A DNA stretch of 64,000 nucleotides from MGML01 sp034416335 (GCA_034416335.1 DAOULV010000030.1:124001-188000); one strand, 5' to 3'. Shown: positions 43,068 to 51,862, numbered from the stretch's first letter. Notes: a model not told the origin generated them from the letters alone. Made by a program: numbers and translations.

Positions 43068-43076
43068 TGATATAAT
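43068..43076 (+). promoter_or_regulatory. Extended -10 element before hicA
   Basis: TGaTATAAT, an extended -10 box, 26 nt before the ATG at 43102. No -35 box at the right spacing is seen; the position is occupied by the terminator stem. Confidence 0.5.
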
Positions 43077-43101
43077 TAGACGTTAGACAGGTCACTCCGG
43101 T

Positions 43102-43284
43102 ATGAAGAGAAGAAAGCTGATACAACACCTGGTTAAGAATGGTGCTTTGTTTCTTAGTGAGGGCCGAAGACACAGCATTTACTCTAAAGGGAGGCTGAAA
43201 ACAGAAATCCCAAGGCATACCGAAATAGTCGATGAACTGGCGAGGAAAATATGCCGGGACCTGGATATCCCTTTTCAGAAGTAA
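43102..43284 (+). CDS. hicA: HicA-like toxin (double-stranded-RNA-binding mRNase)
   Basis: 60 residues. M-K-R-R-K-L-I-Q-H-L-V-K-N-G-A opens the small alpha-beta fold, the G-R-R-H-S-I-Y motif holds the catalytic His (about residue 24), and P-R-H-T-E-I-V-D-E-L-A-R-K-I-C-R-D-L ends it. The gene precedes hicB by 18 nt in the same direction, the common hicA-hicB order. The module lies inside a putative insertion next to tRNA-fMet, as is common for toxin-antitoxin genes. Confidence 0.88.
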   Translation: MKRRKLIQHLVKNGALFLSEGRRHSIYSKGRLKTEIPRHTEIVDELARKICRDLDIPFQK

Positions 43285-43302
43285 AGTACAGAGGGTAGTT
43301 CA

Positions 43303-43494
43303 ATGGAATACAGGGCTATGATTAAGAAAAGCAATGGCTGGTGGATAGGCTGGCTGGTTGATATACCGGGAGTGAACGCTCAGGAAAAAAGCAGGGAAGA
43401 ATTACTGGAGTCTTTAAAAATCGGCCTCAAAGATATGATACAAACACCCGTTGAAACGAATGAGGAAGAGGAACTGGTAACAATCAAGGTATAA
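43303..43494 (+). CDS. hicB: HicB-like antitoxin
   Basis: 63 residues. K-K-S-N-G-W-W-I-G-W-L-V-D-I-P-G-V-N-A-Q followed by a helix R-E-E-L-L-E-S-L-K-I-G-L-K-D-M forms the partial RNase H fold of HicB. It lacks the C-terminal helix-turn-helix or ribbon DNA-binding domain found in many HicB proteins, so it could rely on another factor for autoregulation, or the operon may not be autoregulated. Terminator follows at 43537. Confidence 0.82.
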   Translation: MEYRAMIKKSNGWWIGWLVDIPGVNAQEKSREELLESLKIGLKDMIQTPVETNEEEELVTIKV

Positions 43495-43516
43495 ATCCTT
43501 TAATATTTTGGGTGTT

Positions 43517-43587
43517 GCTGCCAATTTCGAAACTAAAAAAGCCCTCGATTCTCAGTCAGTATCGAAGGCTTTTCTATTTTGCTAACC
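43517..43587 (+). repeat. Right copy of the tRNA-end/terminator direct repeat
   Basis: Begins GCTGCCA and ends TTTTGCTAACC, matching 40807-40878 with 16 substitutions and one gap by hand alignment. The hairpin stem arms are conserved and the loop is not. Confidence 0.7.
43537..43573 (+). terminator. Rho-independent terminator after hicAB
   Basis: 13-bp stem AAAAGCCCTCGAT / ATCGAAGGCTTTT with one C-A mismatch and an 11-nt loop, followed by CTATTTT, 42 nt after hicB. Confidence 0.75.
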
Positions 43588-43644
43588 AAAATGATTGGAT
43601 TAGATGATCCTAAATTTTAGACCGAAGAATTGATTTAGGATATC

Positions 43645-43797
43645 TTGAACAACATTACGGTAATCGGGAATTTTGTCCTGACAATGTCCGTGAATACGGG
43701 CCTGTCATCCTTTTACGGAACGTATATCGGCGGGGTGGGAGTCGTCTCGCTGATAACCAGCTTTTTCCTCAAGAGACGGGCGGTCAAAAGCCATTAA
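43645..43797 (+). pseudogene. Fragment of a membrane-anchored protein C-terminus
   Basis: An open frame from a TTG at 43645 (or ATG at 43684) to TAA at 43797. It encodes a short segment ending in one hydrophobic span (G-V-G-V-V-S-L-I-T-S-F-F-L) and a positive tail K-R-R-A-V-K-S-H, the usual form of a C-terminal membrane anchor. No Shine-Dalgarno and no upstream coding part, so I read it as a gene remnant beside the putative insertion boundary. Low confidence. Confidence 0.3.
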
Positions 43798-43858
43798 CGT
43801 CTGTCGTGCTCTTTAACCGGGCAGTCTTGCAGGTTTTTCCGTATTTGCAGAGTCCGGG

Positions 43859-44179
43859 CTATTGTGCGGTCGTTTTTTTCTTAACCGCAGCCCCGACACT
43901 GCTGGCCGAAGCAATAAGGCATATACCGATTATCCCGATAATTTCAGCAATGCCTACGGTATTTTCGCCAAGGACTTTTCCGTTGAACATCAGGAAGGCG
44001 CCGCCCAGGCTGCATATCATACCGAGTGCGGACAATGCCAGGAAAGTCTTTTTATGAATCCTGTCGAATATTTTTTCTGCCGAAGGCTGCCGATTTCTTA
44101 CAAAGAATACGGCGATGGCGATAACCAGCAGTAATGTGCCGGCTAATGCCGTGATTATCCAGGGAAATCCACCTGACAT
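43859..44179 (-). CDS. Small membrane protein, family unknown
   Basis: 106 residues with three hydrophobic segments (about 8-26, 48-66, 75-95) separated by a polar, positively charged loop (R-N-R-Q-P-S-A-E-K-I-F-D-R-I-H-K-K). GGAAGGGA lies close upstream of the ATG. No recognised family. It stands alone, transcribed leftward. Confidence 0.6.
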   Translation of the reverse strand: MSGGFPWIITALAGTLLLVIAIAVFFVRNRQPSAEKIFDRIHKKTFLALSALGMICSLGGAFLMFNGKVLGENTVGIAEIIGIIGICLIASASSVGAAVKKKTTAQ

Positions 44180-44866
44180 ATGAGTTCCCTTCCTCCAGGT
44201 AGTATTACATGAATTTTAGTCTTCGGGTTTGGGGTGTGTCAATTACCCTGTATTGAAGGTTTGCGAAATTTAGTCTTTTTTACCTCACCCTCTTCCGTCT
44301 CCCTCTCCTACATGAGGATAGGGAGAGACTTAAAAAGGGTCTGTTCGCGGTCAGGAATTAGTCGGTAGGCGTTGCGGGAAGGTTTCGGGCGTGGAAAAGG
44401 GGCGGGGGAAGGAAGAGAATCTTTCTTGGACTTTCATTTCAGGTAAGGGAGAGGTTCTGTGTAAAAGGTACTATTCTGTCTCCGCCCCTACCCCTGGATT
44501 CCAGCCTTCGCGAGATGACAAAAAGGGTCATGGGAATGACCCGCCTACGTCCTTACTTACGTTGCGGACTACGATGGGTAAACTCCACCTGCGCTGAAGG
44601 TATGGCGGGCAGGCTGGGGACGGATTGCTTCGTCCGCCTATGGGGGACACGGAATGACGATGGTGTGTCATTCTGAACGCAGTGAAGAATCTCCTCCGGA
44701 TATTGGACGAGATCCTTCGTCTTCGATTTTATCGGGACTCAGGATGACAGCTTATCGGATTGTAGAGATTGCCACGTCGTCCGTCTGGGGCGGACTTCTC
44801 GCAATGACCCGCCTGCGCTGAAGCTACGGCGGGCAGGCTGGGGACGGTAAGCAGGCGTATCGTTAG
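44180..44866. repeat. 687-bp intergenic mosaic of dispersed repeat fragments
   Basis: No gene. The stretch strings together phrases typical of intergenic repeats: TCATTCTGAACGCAGTGAAGA around 44668, GACCCGCCTACG, GATTCCAGCCTTCGCGAGATGA around 44500 and CACCCTCTTCCGTCTCCCTC around 44288. One 36-nt unit occurs twice, at 44588-44623 and 44812-44847, differing at about three bases, each followed by different sequence. A related copy of the CACCCTCTTCC unit occurs at about 49685. These look like non-coding repeat elements, not transposons. Confidence 0.75.
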
Positions 44867-45241
44867 CTATTTCCCGGCGCGTCTGAGTTTGGCTTTGACG
44901 CGGGCGATGAGTTCGGCGGGACGGAAGGGTTTGCGAACATAGTCGTCGGCGCCGAGACCGATACTCTTATCGACGGAGGAGACTTCCTGAATAGCGGATA
45001 GAATGATTATCGGGATATCATGTTTTTCCTTGATTCTCTCCAGCACCTGGTAGCCGTTTATGCCGGGCATATTGATATCCAGGATAACCAGGTCCGGAAC
45101 GGACTTCACGATTTCAGCGAGGGCGGCATAACCGTCATTTACCGTCGTAACAGAATAGCCTTCCTGCTCGAGCACCCTTTTTATAACCATCGTTACGTGG
45201 GTCTCATCGTCCACAGCAAGTATATTTATCGGTTTTTCCAT
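44867..45241 (-). CDS. Single-domain response regulator (CheY-like receiver)
   Basis: 124 residues from the ATG at 45241; a GTG 5 codons upstream is a possible alternative. Acid pocket D-D-E near residues 11-13, phospho-acceptor Asp in L-V-I-L-D-I-N-M-P-G (about 53), Ser in I-I-L-S-A and Lys in V-R-K-P-F (about 105). No output domain, so it signals by protein contact or phosphotransfer. It lies 55 nt downstream of the giant hybrid kinase gene and is likely its partner. Confidence 0.92.
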   Translation of the reverse strand: MEKPINILAVDDETHVTMVIKRVLEQEGYSVTTVNDGYAALAEIVKSVPDLVILDINMPGINGYQVLERIKEKHDIPIIILSAIQEVSSVDKSIGLGADDYVRKPFRPAELIARVKAKLRRAGK

Positions 45242-45311
45242 CTCCCCCTCTTTCACCTCAGGAGCCGACTGGCGTATATTATAACCCTCTCCCGAGATAA
45301 TTACATCCTTT

Positions 45312-48300
45312 TTACCGTTCCATTATTTGAGATAATTCTTTTCTAAGCCGGTCTTTATCAATCGGCTTGCTGATATAAGCGGGCTTATATTTACTGAAGA
45401 ACGCCCTGGTATCCGCGGCCAGCACATCACCGGTGATAAATATAATCCTGCGGGAAAGAGCCCCGTTCATCTTCCTGATTTTCCGGTAGAGTTCAATACC
45501 GTTCATTACGGGCATCTTAATGTCCATCAGTATGACGTCGAAATGGCTGCCCGGAATTTTGTCGAGAGCCGCCTCAGCGTTATCGACCAGCTCGACATCG
45601 TGTCCTTCCCGCCTGAGAAAACGCTCCATGTAAGACCTGATCACGGGTTCGTCATCGACCACCAGGATCTTATATTTCGAGCCGGGCTTCCGCCCGCTAC
45701 CGGATTCAGGGTGAACAAGCTGAAGGCTGCCGACGTCCGCGACGGGCAATTCGATAACAAAAGTGGCGCCCTTACCTTTAGTGCTCTTTACATACATCTG
45801 GCCGCCGTGTTCCCGAACTATCCCGTAACACAGGCTCAAGCCCAGTCCGGTGCCTTCTCCGGGTTCCTTGGTAGTGAAGAAAGGTTCGAACACCTTGCCG
45901 ATATCCTGCCGGGATATGCCGCTCCCGTTGTCTTTGAAGCTAACCCGGATAATGCCGGAGTCATGTTCGGTGGATATGGTAAGCTTGCCTTTTACACCGG
46001 CCTGTTTGATAGCCTGCTCGGCATTAATAATCAGGTTAAGAAAGACTTGCTGAAGCTGTCCGCCCGAAGCAATAGTCAGGGGGAGCGTGTTGTCCAGGCT
46101 GAGTCTTATCTGGATGCTATCGGTAATCATTTTATAAGACCTGAGAGAGAGCGTGGTCCTGATTACTTCATTTATATCCACGGGGCTGCGCTCCGAGTTG
46201 TCATTCCTGGAGAAAGTCAGCATTCCCCTTACTATTTTACTGACACGCTGGGCCCCTTCATTTACAATCTCGAGGTCCTTCCTGATGTCATCGGGCAGGT
46301 CCTTCCTGGCTATAAGAAGGTCGGTAAAGCCCAGTACGCCGGTAAGAGGGTTATTTATTTCATGGGCGACGCCGGCGGCCATCTGACCGACGGCAGCCAG
46401 CCGGCTGGAGAGGTATGCTTTCTGTTCGGTCTCTTCCCTTTCTTTTGCTATTCTTTTCTGCAGGGTGATATCCCGGTGCGTAATGATATAGTGAAGTTTG
46501 CCGTCAAGGGTCACAGGCTCCGACGATATCAGAACGTTCCTGATTTCCCCGGACTTGATACGCATGGTCACTTCCTGGTTAATTACTCTTCCGTCCCTTT
46601 CGATGGCCTTCTGTATTTCCTGCTCCTCTTTCTCGTCCTGGAGCATATGCAGGTCATCGATTGGCTTTCCGATACATTCTTCCCGGCTGAAACCGCTGAA
46701 ATTCTCGAAAGCCATATTTATGTCAGAGATAATCCTGTTATCGTCCAGCGAAATAATCATAGGCATGGGATTGGCGTAAAATACCATGGAGAATGTTTCT
46801 TCGCTGAGCTTGAGGGATTCCTCCGCCATTTTATGCTCGATGGCTATAGCCGCGATACGCGCCGACCATTCCAGCACCTGTACCGCCCTTTCGTCGGGGT
46901 CCCCCTTTTTAGCGGAGTAGTCCGTAATGACACCGAGCAGTCCACCGTTGGAAGACAGGATGGGCTGCGACCAGCAGGAAATGACCCCGCTGTCCGAAGC
47001 GATTTTCATTAATTCATCGTTATCCCCCGCACCGGGATTTTCGGCGATATCGGGAATGACCACTCGTTCTTTGAGGCGGGCGGCCATACAGCAAGAACCG
47101 GTATTGACATCGACCGGTAAACCGTTCTTAAGAATATTCTTAAAGGCATCCGGCAGGTTGGGAGTGGAAACCGGGAAAAGCATATGCGCTACCGGTTCGT
47201 ATTTCAATACGGAACCTTTAGCGTACGGTTCGAATTCTTCTACCAGGTTGACTATGGCGTCCAGAATTTCCTGAAGTTCCGCATCCTGTCCCAGAAGGGT
47301 AAGGATATTATTCTCGCCCTGTTCGAGCCGTTCTTCCCTTTTTCTTTCGGTTATATCGCGGCATACGCAGAAAATGAGTTTCTGGCTGCCGAACGTCGCT
47401 GCGTTGGTACTGATTTCAACGTCAATAAAGGAGCCATCTTTGCGGCGGTGGACCGTCTCGAAATGGTCACCTTCTTCACCGACGCTCCTTATCATTTCAA
47501 GCGTTACTTCAGGTGGATGCTGATATTCCCAGTCCCATACCGAGAGGCCGGTGACTTCTTCAGGAGAATAACCGAGCATTTCGGCGAATTTCCTGTTGGC
47601 TTCGTATACTTTACCGTCCTGGTCGAGGACGACAATGCCATCCCTGGAACCTTCTATCAGGATACGGTGGCGGGTAGCCTCCCTGGCGAGGGTCTCTTCG
47701 GCCAATTTACGTCTGGTTATATCCCGGATTATAGCCATAGCGGCAGACCTGCCGTTAAACTCGATGATGCTGGCGTTTACTTCAACCGGTATAGTCCTTC
47801 CGTCTTTAGAAAGAATCTCCATCTCATATCTGTCAGGAGTATCTTCTCCGGCAAGTCTTTTCCGGTGTCTTTCCTGTATCATTTTCCGGTACCCGGGAGA
47901 GACGAAATCATAATAGGGCCTGCCTTTATAATCTTCGATGGTGAACCCGGTCATTTCACGCATCTTGGAATTGGTGAATACAATTTCATCGTCCTGGATT
48001 ATACGGATACCGTCGTTAGCCTGTTCGACAAGCTGCGAATATTTATTTTCGGAAGCCCTGAGTTCGGCTTCGGTCAGCCTCCTCTGCATCACTTCTTCAT
48101 TGAGTTCCCGGTTACTCTCCGACAATTCACCTGCCAGCCTTTCAATGTTCAAAGACTGCCTTACTCTTGCTATCAGAATGTAACCCACGATAAACGTCAC
48201 TATGAGACCGGTGCTCAACGATACCCAGGGGTACCAGGGATTGTCCGATGACAGATATTCCTCCGTGGGAGAGGCAATAAGTAGCCACTGGCGCCCGGCG

Positions 48301-49244
48301 ACATCCAGGGTCGATATGTACCGGGCACCTTCGCGGGAATCATCTTCCCGGAGAACAGCCGGGGCGAGGTTTTCCTCTCCATTCGTGTCCCCGTTAGAGC
48401 TGAACAGGAGCTGTTCTCCCGAAGGCGCCGCGGCGTCGTATAGTTTTAGCTCCATATTACGGTACAGTCCTTGCTCAAGGAATGCACTGACTATACCATC
48501 GATATCGAATATTCCCAGAACGAAGCCCTGCAGTCCCTGGCTTCGCCCTTCTGCGGTGGATGTATCGGAGTCCGCATCGAACACGGGAGCAAAGACGAAG
48601 ATACCCGATTCAGTTCCGGATTCCTGCAGTAACGGTACGAAGGAGGTTGCCGTGGTTTCTCCCGTATCCACCGCCTGATTAAGGTATCGAAGAAGGGCAG
48701 GATCCGAGGCGATATCGAAACCAAGAAACAACTCGCTGCCTTCGGAAGGTTCGATGTAGTATACAGGGTAGTATTCGCTGCGATCCGACGCCCTTATTAT
48801 CACGCCGTCCTTACGTACTTCGGTAAACTGAAAATCCGGGAAACCGCTGAACTGGGCTCTCGTTTCAAGCACTATACGACTGTAGTCAGCGGTGCGGGGT
48901 ACCCAGCCCAGCGATTCGATACCGGAATACTGGGTGAAAAACGGGCTGACGAACGAACTGAAGTCGTTACGCGTTACTTCCGTCGAACTCCGGTAGAACT
49001 GGTCAACCGAATTGAGGATTTCCATATGACTCGACAGGTTGGTTTCAAAGGCATCCGTCATATGATTGGCATGGTTGTTGAAATCCGAGATGAAGCGCTG
49101 GGTTTCCCAGCCTTTTATAGCTGAAAATACGCCTATTGTCATTGTGAGTAGAATGGCGACGGTGATATATGCCGGCAAATAGATAGCCGCATTCATTCCT
49201 TTCAGCCGTGAGGCGAGTCTATTTTTTAAATTAACGAATTTCAT
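45312..49244 (-). CDS. CHASE-PAS-GAF hybrid sensor histidine kinase
   Basis: 1310 residues. Order: membrane helix about 20-42; extracytoplasmic CHASE sensor about 60-290; second helix about 340-360; coiled coil; PAS about 400-515; PAS about 525-645; GAF about 650-800; PAS about 815-935; HisKA with phospho-His in G-V-A-H-E-I-N-N-P-L near 960; ATPase with N-L-I-I-N-A-E-Q-A-I, D-N-G-S-G-I and G-T-G-L-G-L-S-L at about 1075-1140; receiver with Asp in L-M-D-I-K-M-P near 1241. The ligand is unknown. It is flanked by an HTH gene upstream and a separate receiver gene downstream, a three-gene leftward signalling operon. Confidence 0.93.
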   Translation of the reverse strand: MKFVNLKNRLASRLKGMNAAIYLPAYITVAILLTMTIGVFSAIKGWETQRFISDFNNHANHMTDAFETNLSSHMEILNSVDQFYRSSTEVTRNDFSSFVSPFFTQYSGIESLGWVPRTADYSRIVLETRAQFSGFPDFQFTEVRKDGVIIRASDRSEYYPVYYIEPSEGSELFLGFDIASDPALLRYLNQAVDTGETTATSFVPLLQESGTESGIFVFAPVFDADSDTSTAEGRSQGLQGFVLGIFDIDGIVSAFLEQGLYRNMELKLYDAAAPSGEQLLFSSNGDTNGEENLAPAVLREDDSREGARYISTLDVAGRQWLLIASPTEEYLSSDNPWYPWVSLSTGLIVTFIVGYILIARVRQSLNIERLAGELSESNRELNEEVMQRRLTEAELRASENKYSQLVEQANDGIRIIQDDEIVFTNSKMREMTGFTIEDYKGRPYYDFVSPGYRKMIQERHRKRLAGEDTPDRYEMEILSKDGRTIPVEVNASIIEFNGRSAAMAIIRDITRRKLAEETLAREATRHRILIEGSRDGIVVLDQDGKVYEANRKFAEMLGYSPEEVTGLSVWDWEYQHPPEVTLEMIRSVGEEGDHFETVHRRKDGSFIDVEISTNAATFGSQKLIFCVCRDITERKREERLEQGENNILTLLGQDAELQEILDAIVNLVEEFEPYAKGSVLKYEPVAHMLFPVSTPNLPDAFKNILKNGLPVDVNTGSCCMAARLKERVVIPDIAENPGAGDNDELMKIASDSGVISCWSQPILSSNGGLLGVITDYSAKKGDPDERAVQVLEWSARIAAIAIEHKMAEESLKLSEETFSMVFYANPMPMIISLDDNRIISDINMAFENFSGFSREECIGKPIDDLHMLQDEKEEQEIQKAIERDGRVINQEVTMRIKSGEIRNVLISSEPVTLDGKLHYIITHRDITLQKRIAKEREETEQKAYLSSRLAAVGQMAAGVAHEINNPLTGVLGFTDLLIARKDLPDDIRKDLEIVNEGAQRVSKIVRGMLTFSRNDNSERSPVDINEVIRTTLSLRSYKMITDSIQIRLSLDNTLPLTIASGGQLQQVFLNLIINAEQAIKQAGVKGKLTISTEHDSGIIRVSFKDNGSGISRQDIGKVFEPFFTTKEPGEGTGLGLSLCYGIVREHGGQMYVKSTKGKGATFVIELPVADVGSLQLVHPESGSGRKPGSKYKILVVDDEPVIRSYMERFLRREGHDVELVDNAEAALDKIPGSHFDVILMDIKMPVMNGIELYRKIRKMNGALSRRIIFITGDVLAADTRAFFSKYKPAYISKPIDKDRLRKELSQIMER

Positions 49245-49263
49245 TACAGTTACTCTTGCCGTA

Positions 49264-49494
49264 CTAATATCGATTCGTTTCAGGTCTGGTCGTCACGTCG
49301 ATATGATTGACGGACTTTTTCAGTTTTTCTATTTCTTCTCCGGTGAACAGCCGCCAGCCCCTGATATCTCTGCGTTCGGTGGTGCCGAGGGCATCCTTCT
49401 GCAGCCACCGGTAGAGCGTATTTCTGCTGATACCGAGAATCCTGTATACTTCAGCCGTCCTGTAGTAGGTTATTCCACCAATCTCTACGGGCAT
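49264..49494 (-). CDS. Small MerR-type helix-turn-helix DNA-binding protein
   Basis: 76 residues. Y-Y-R-T-A-E-V-Y-R-I-L-G-I-S-R-N-T-L-Y-R-W forms the winged-helix start of MerR/excisionase proteins (HTH_17 type), and G-W-R-L-F-T-G-E-E-I-E-K-L the wing and second helix. No ligand or dimerisation domain. It may be a regulator of its own operon or, alternatively, an excisionase-like factor. It lies 19 nt upstream of the kinase gene in the same direction. Confidence 0.8.
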   Translation of the reverse strand: MPVEIGGITYYRTAEVYRILGISRNTLYRWLQKDALGTTERRDIRGWRLFTGEEIEKLKKSVNHIDVTTRPETNRY

Positions 49495-50012
49495 ATTTTT
49501 TTCTCCTGTATATCACCGGATATGCCTTTCCGGGTATACCTGAGTATATTTTGACATTAGATGTCTTGCCGGATTCTAAATGACAGGGGGGGATTTCTAA
49601 ACAAACTCTAAATTATTTTGTCGGATGTTTGCGGCATTGGCTGCCTCCGGATTCTTTCATTGTTTGATCATTGTGAATTTAAGTCTTCTTTATCGCACCC
49701 TCTTCCATTTCCCTGTCGAACGAATAATCCGACCAGTGGTATTCCTTTCTCTAGCGGGTTGGATAATCAAATGGATAATCAATATGGGAAGACACAAAAA
49801 TGGAAAAGAAAGTAAAAATACTTACTATGTCAAGGAAATGGTATCAAAGGAGTTCGAATCTCTTCAGGTAGTCCTAAGTGGGCAATGTGCAGAACCACGC
49901 ATTATATGACTTAAATGATAGTTTTGGTATACTATATGATAGTTCACAATGGTTATTGTGCAGGTATTTTTAGTAACATTCATTTCTGAAAATATAAAAA
50001 AGGAGAGTGAAA
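49495..50012. other. Non-coding region upstream of the UGSC-family gene
   Basis: About 510 bp. No reliable gene; one 94-codon frame lacks a ribosome binding site and a normal composition. A fragment of the repeat seen near 44265 recurs at about 49672-49720. TGGTATACT at 49925-49933 looks like an extended -10 box for the downstream gene. The sequence AAATGATAGTT/TATATGATAGTT recurs either side of it. Confidence 0.4.
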
Positions 50013-51773
50013 ATGTCTGAAAAAGTGTACAAGTGCCTGAATCCTGTTGGATATGAGGAATCTGTAGAGCTTTATCCTCTTGCCCCACGGTTAGACAAGG
50101 ACAAACTTGCCGGTAAAACCATATATGTCAGTGTTGGAGCCGGAGGGGAACAGGGACTAATGATTCCTCTGCCCAAGAGGTTGCAGCAGCTATATCCTGA
50201 AATTAACTGGAAAGTTACGCACGCGGCTCCACACAGGACAATCGCCGGCAGTCTCGCTCTGACAAATGAAGAAATCACAGAAGCCGACGCCTTGATACGC
50301 GGCGTGGTCTGGTGACACGGAGCTATCTGGGAGCAGTTGCCTACCCTTTCGACGTATGAAAAAACCGGCATTCCCTGTGTATTCATTATTTTCCCGGACC
50401 AGCAGGAATGCTGGAAAGAAGCCGCGCGGGTAAACGGGTTACCTGCGGCGCGGTATGTCTGTGAATCGAGAACTATCCCCGGTCATATCGACTGTGAAAG
50501 AGTGATACCGGAATTGATGGATGCGTTGACCCGTCCTTTGACTCCCGAAGAACAGGCAAGAGGTGTTTATACCCCTCCCCCTAACGATAGAGTCCTGTTC
50601 GAAGGAGGTCTCGAGGAAGCTCAGGATTTTTACGAACAGACCGAAATTATCCCTTCGCTTCAAAATGCACCGTTCGCCAAATATACCGACGGCTTACCGG
50701 TGAGGGTTCCCACTGAGGAACGGGTAGCCGAGATGCTAAAAGGTACCAGCCATGCGCCTGATGAGATAATCAGATTCCAGGAAACCCATAGAGTCGGTGA
50801 CAGATCTATCCAGATGGGTAATTCCGGTAAAGAAGGTGAACCCGTTGTTTATCTGCCGATGAAGCGAACGGCGACGGTAGAAAAGATTGCTACTATCGCT
50901 GTTATGGCCGGATGTACGCCTGAAATGTTCCCGGTAGTTCTGGCTATGGCGGAATCCGGCGGTGGCTGTGGTGACGGACGCGGTACTGGAGCTTACTGCG
51001 TCAGCGGCCCGATAGGTCGAGAAATAGGAATGAATTATGACGTCAATCTTCTCGGTCCCGGGAATCCGGCTAACAAGGCACTTGGCCGTGCCTCGGAACT
51101 GATGTGGCGGAATCTCGGGGGTCAAATCCCGAGTGTAAACAATTGCGGCGTTTTCGGTACCGGGCTTTCTAACGTCTTCCCTGAAAATGCAGATGCCTTA
51201 CCCCCCGGATGGGAAGGTTTGAACGAAGAGTGCGACTTCAAAAAAGACGAAAGCGTCCTGGTCAGGATTGGTATGGGTCTGACCGGAATGACGGGTGCTT
51301 CGTGGATGCCCGGTCAGTACCGGGAATTCCAGAAGAGCGGTCACAGCGGCATTGCCAGGCGTCTCGGGGTCAAAGGCATTCCCGGCCCCCATAACTTCCT
51401 GGAATACATTCGCGGTTTCTGGGTTGATGGTGAAGGCGGTTTCACTTTCATCATGCTTCCCCAGTTAGCTCATCACCTCTATGAAGCCGGATTTAAGTCG
51501 AAAGAAGACGTTTATCATTACCTTTACGAAAGAAGTAAAATAACTCTCAAGGAATACAGGCTTCATTCAATACCTGATGTATGGACAAATGCCTGGAGGG
51601 GTACCGAACCAACATCGGGGAAGCCCTGGCTGGAATTACCCGAGGACTACATAATACATGCCTGCCCTGATCCATGGGCAAACAATATCATCGTTACAGG
51701 TGCCGGTGAAGAACAGCTCCAGTGGCTCCGTGGTTCTATGAGAGACGCCTACAGCATCGATGCCTGGCGGTAA
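50013..51773 (+). CDS. UGSC-family selenoprotein candidate with in-frame UGA
   Basis: 586 residues if the TGA at 50313-50315 is read as selenocysteine (position 101). ATG at 50013 has AGGAG 7 nt upstream. The frame before the TGA (L-A-P-R-L-D ... A-D-A-L-I-R-G-V-V-W) and after it (H-G-A-I-W-E-Q ... Y-E-K-T-G-I-P-C-V-F-I) join in the same frame with no indel. The UGA lies where UGSC-family proteins have U or C in G-V-G-D-U-G-S-C, with E-K-x-G-I-P 15-20 residues downstream as in that family. The C-terminal part has T-V-E-K-I-A-T-I-A-V-M-A-G-C-T-P-E-M, also found in that family. The usual S-C is replaced by H-G-A here. No SelA/B/C/D gene is in the window. Redox role is inferred. Confidence 0.7.
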
Positions 51774-51801
51774 AGTCTTTCGGATCTAATATGATCTGTG
51801 C

Positions 51802-51837
51802 GCAGGTCACCCGCTGATCAGTGGGTGACCTGCTTTT
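51802..51837 (+). terminator. Strong rho-independent terminator after the selenoprotein candidate
   Basis: Near-perfect 32-nt palindrome: 11-bp stem GCAGGTCACCC/GGGTGACCTGC extended by one G-U pair and inner CT/AG, followed by TTTT. It starts 28 nt after the stop at 51773, so transcription continues past the internal UGA. Confidence 0.93.
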
Positions 51838-51862
51838 ATTTATCGGGTTGTATTGATGACAG

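Noticed and set aside
45543..47012. 489-codon open frame antisense to the histidine kinase
   Set aside because: Mirror of the strongly conserved kinase domains; no RBS or known domain.
49845..49885. tRNA T-arm-like sequence AGGAG-TTCGAAT-CTCTT
   Set aside because: No matching acceptor, D-arm or anticodon arm upstream; chance resemblance.
49625..49909. 94-codon open frame upstream of the selenoprotein candidate
   Set aside because: No ribosome binding site, hydrophobic-then-basic composition, and it overlaps a dispersed repeat fragment.
50337..51773. Independent gene starting at TTG 50337
   Set aside because: Same frame as the upstream part, no good start, and the family alignment continues across the UGA.
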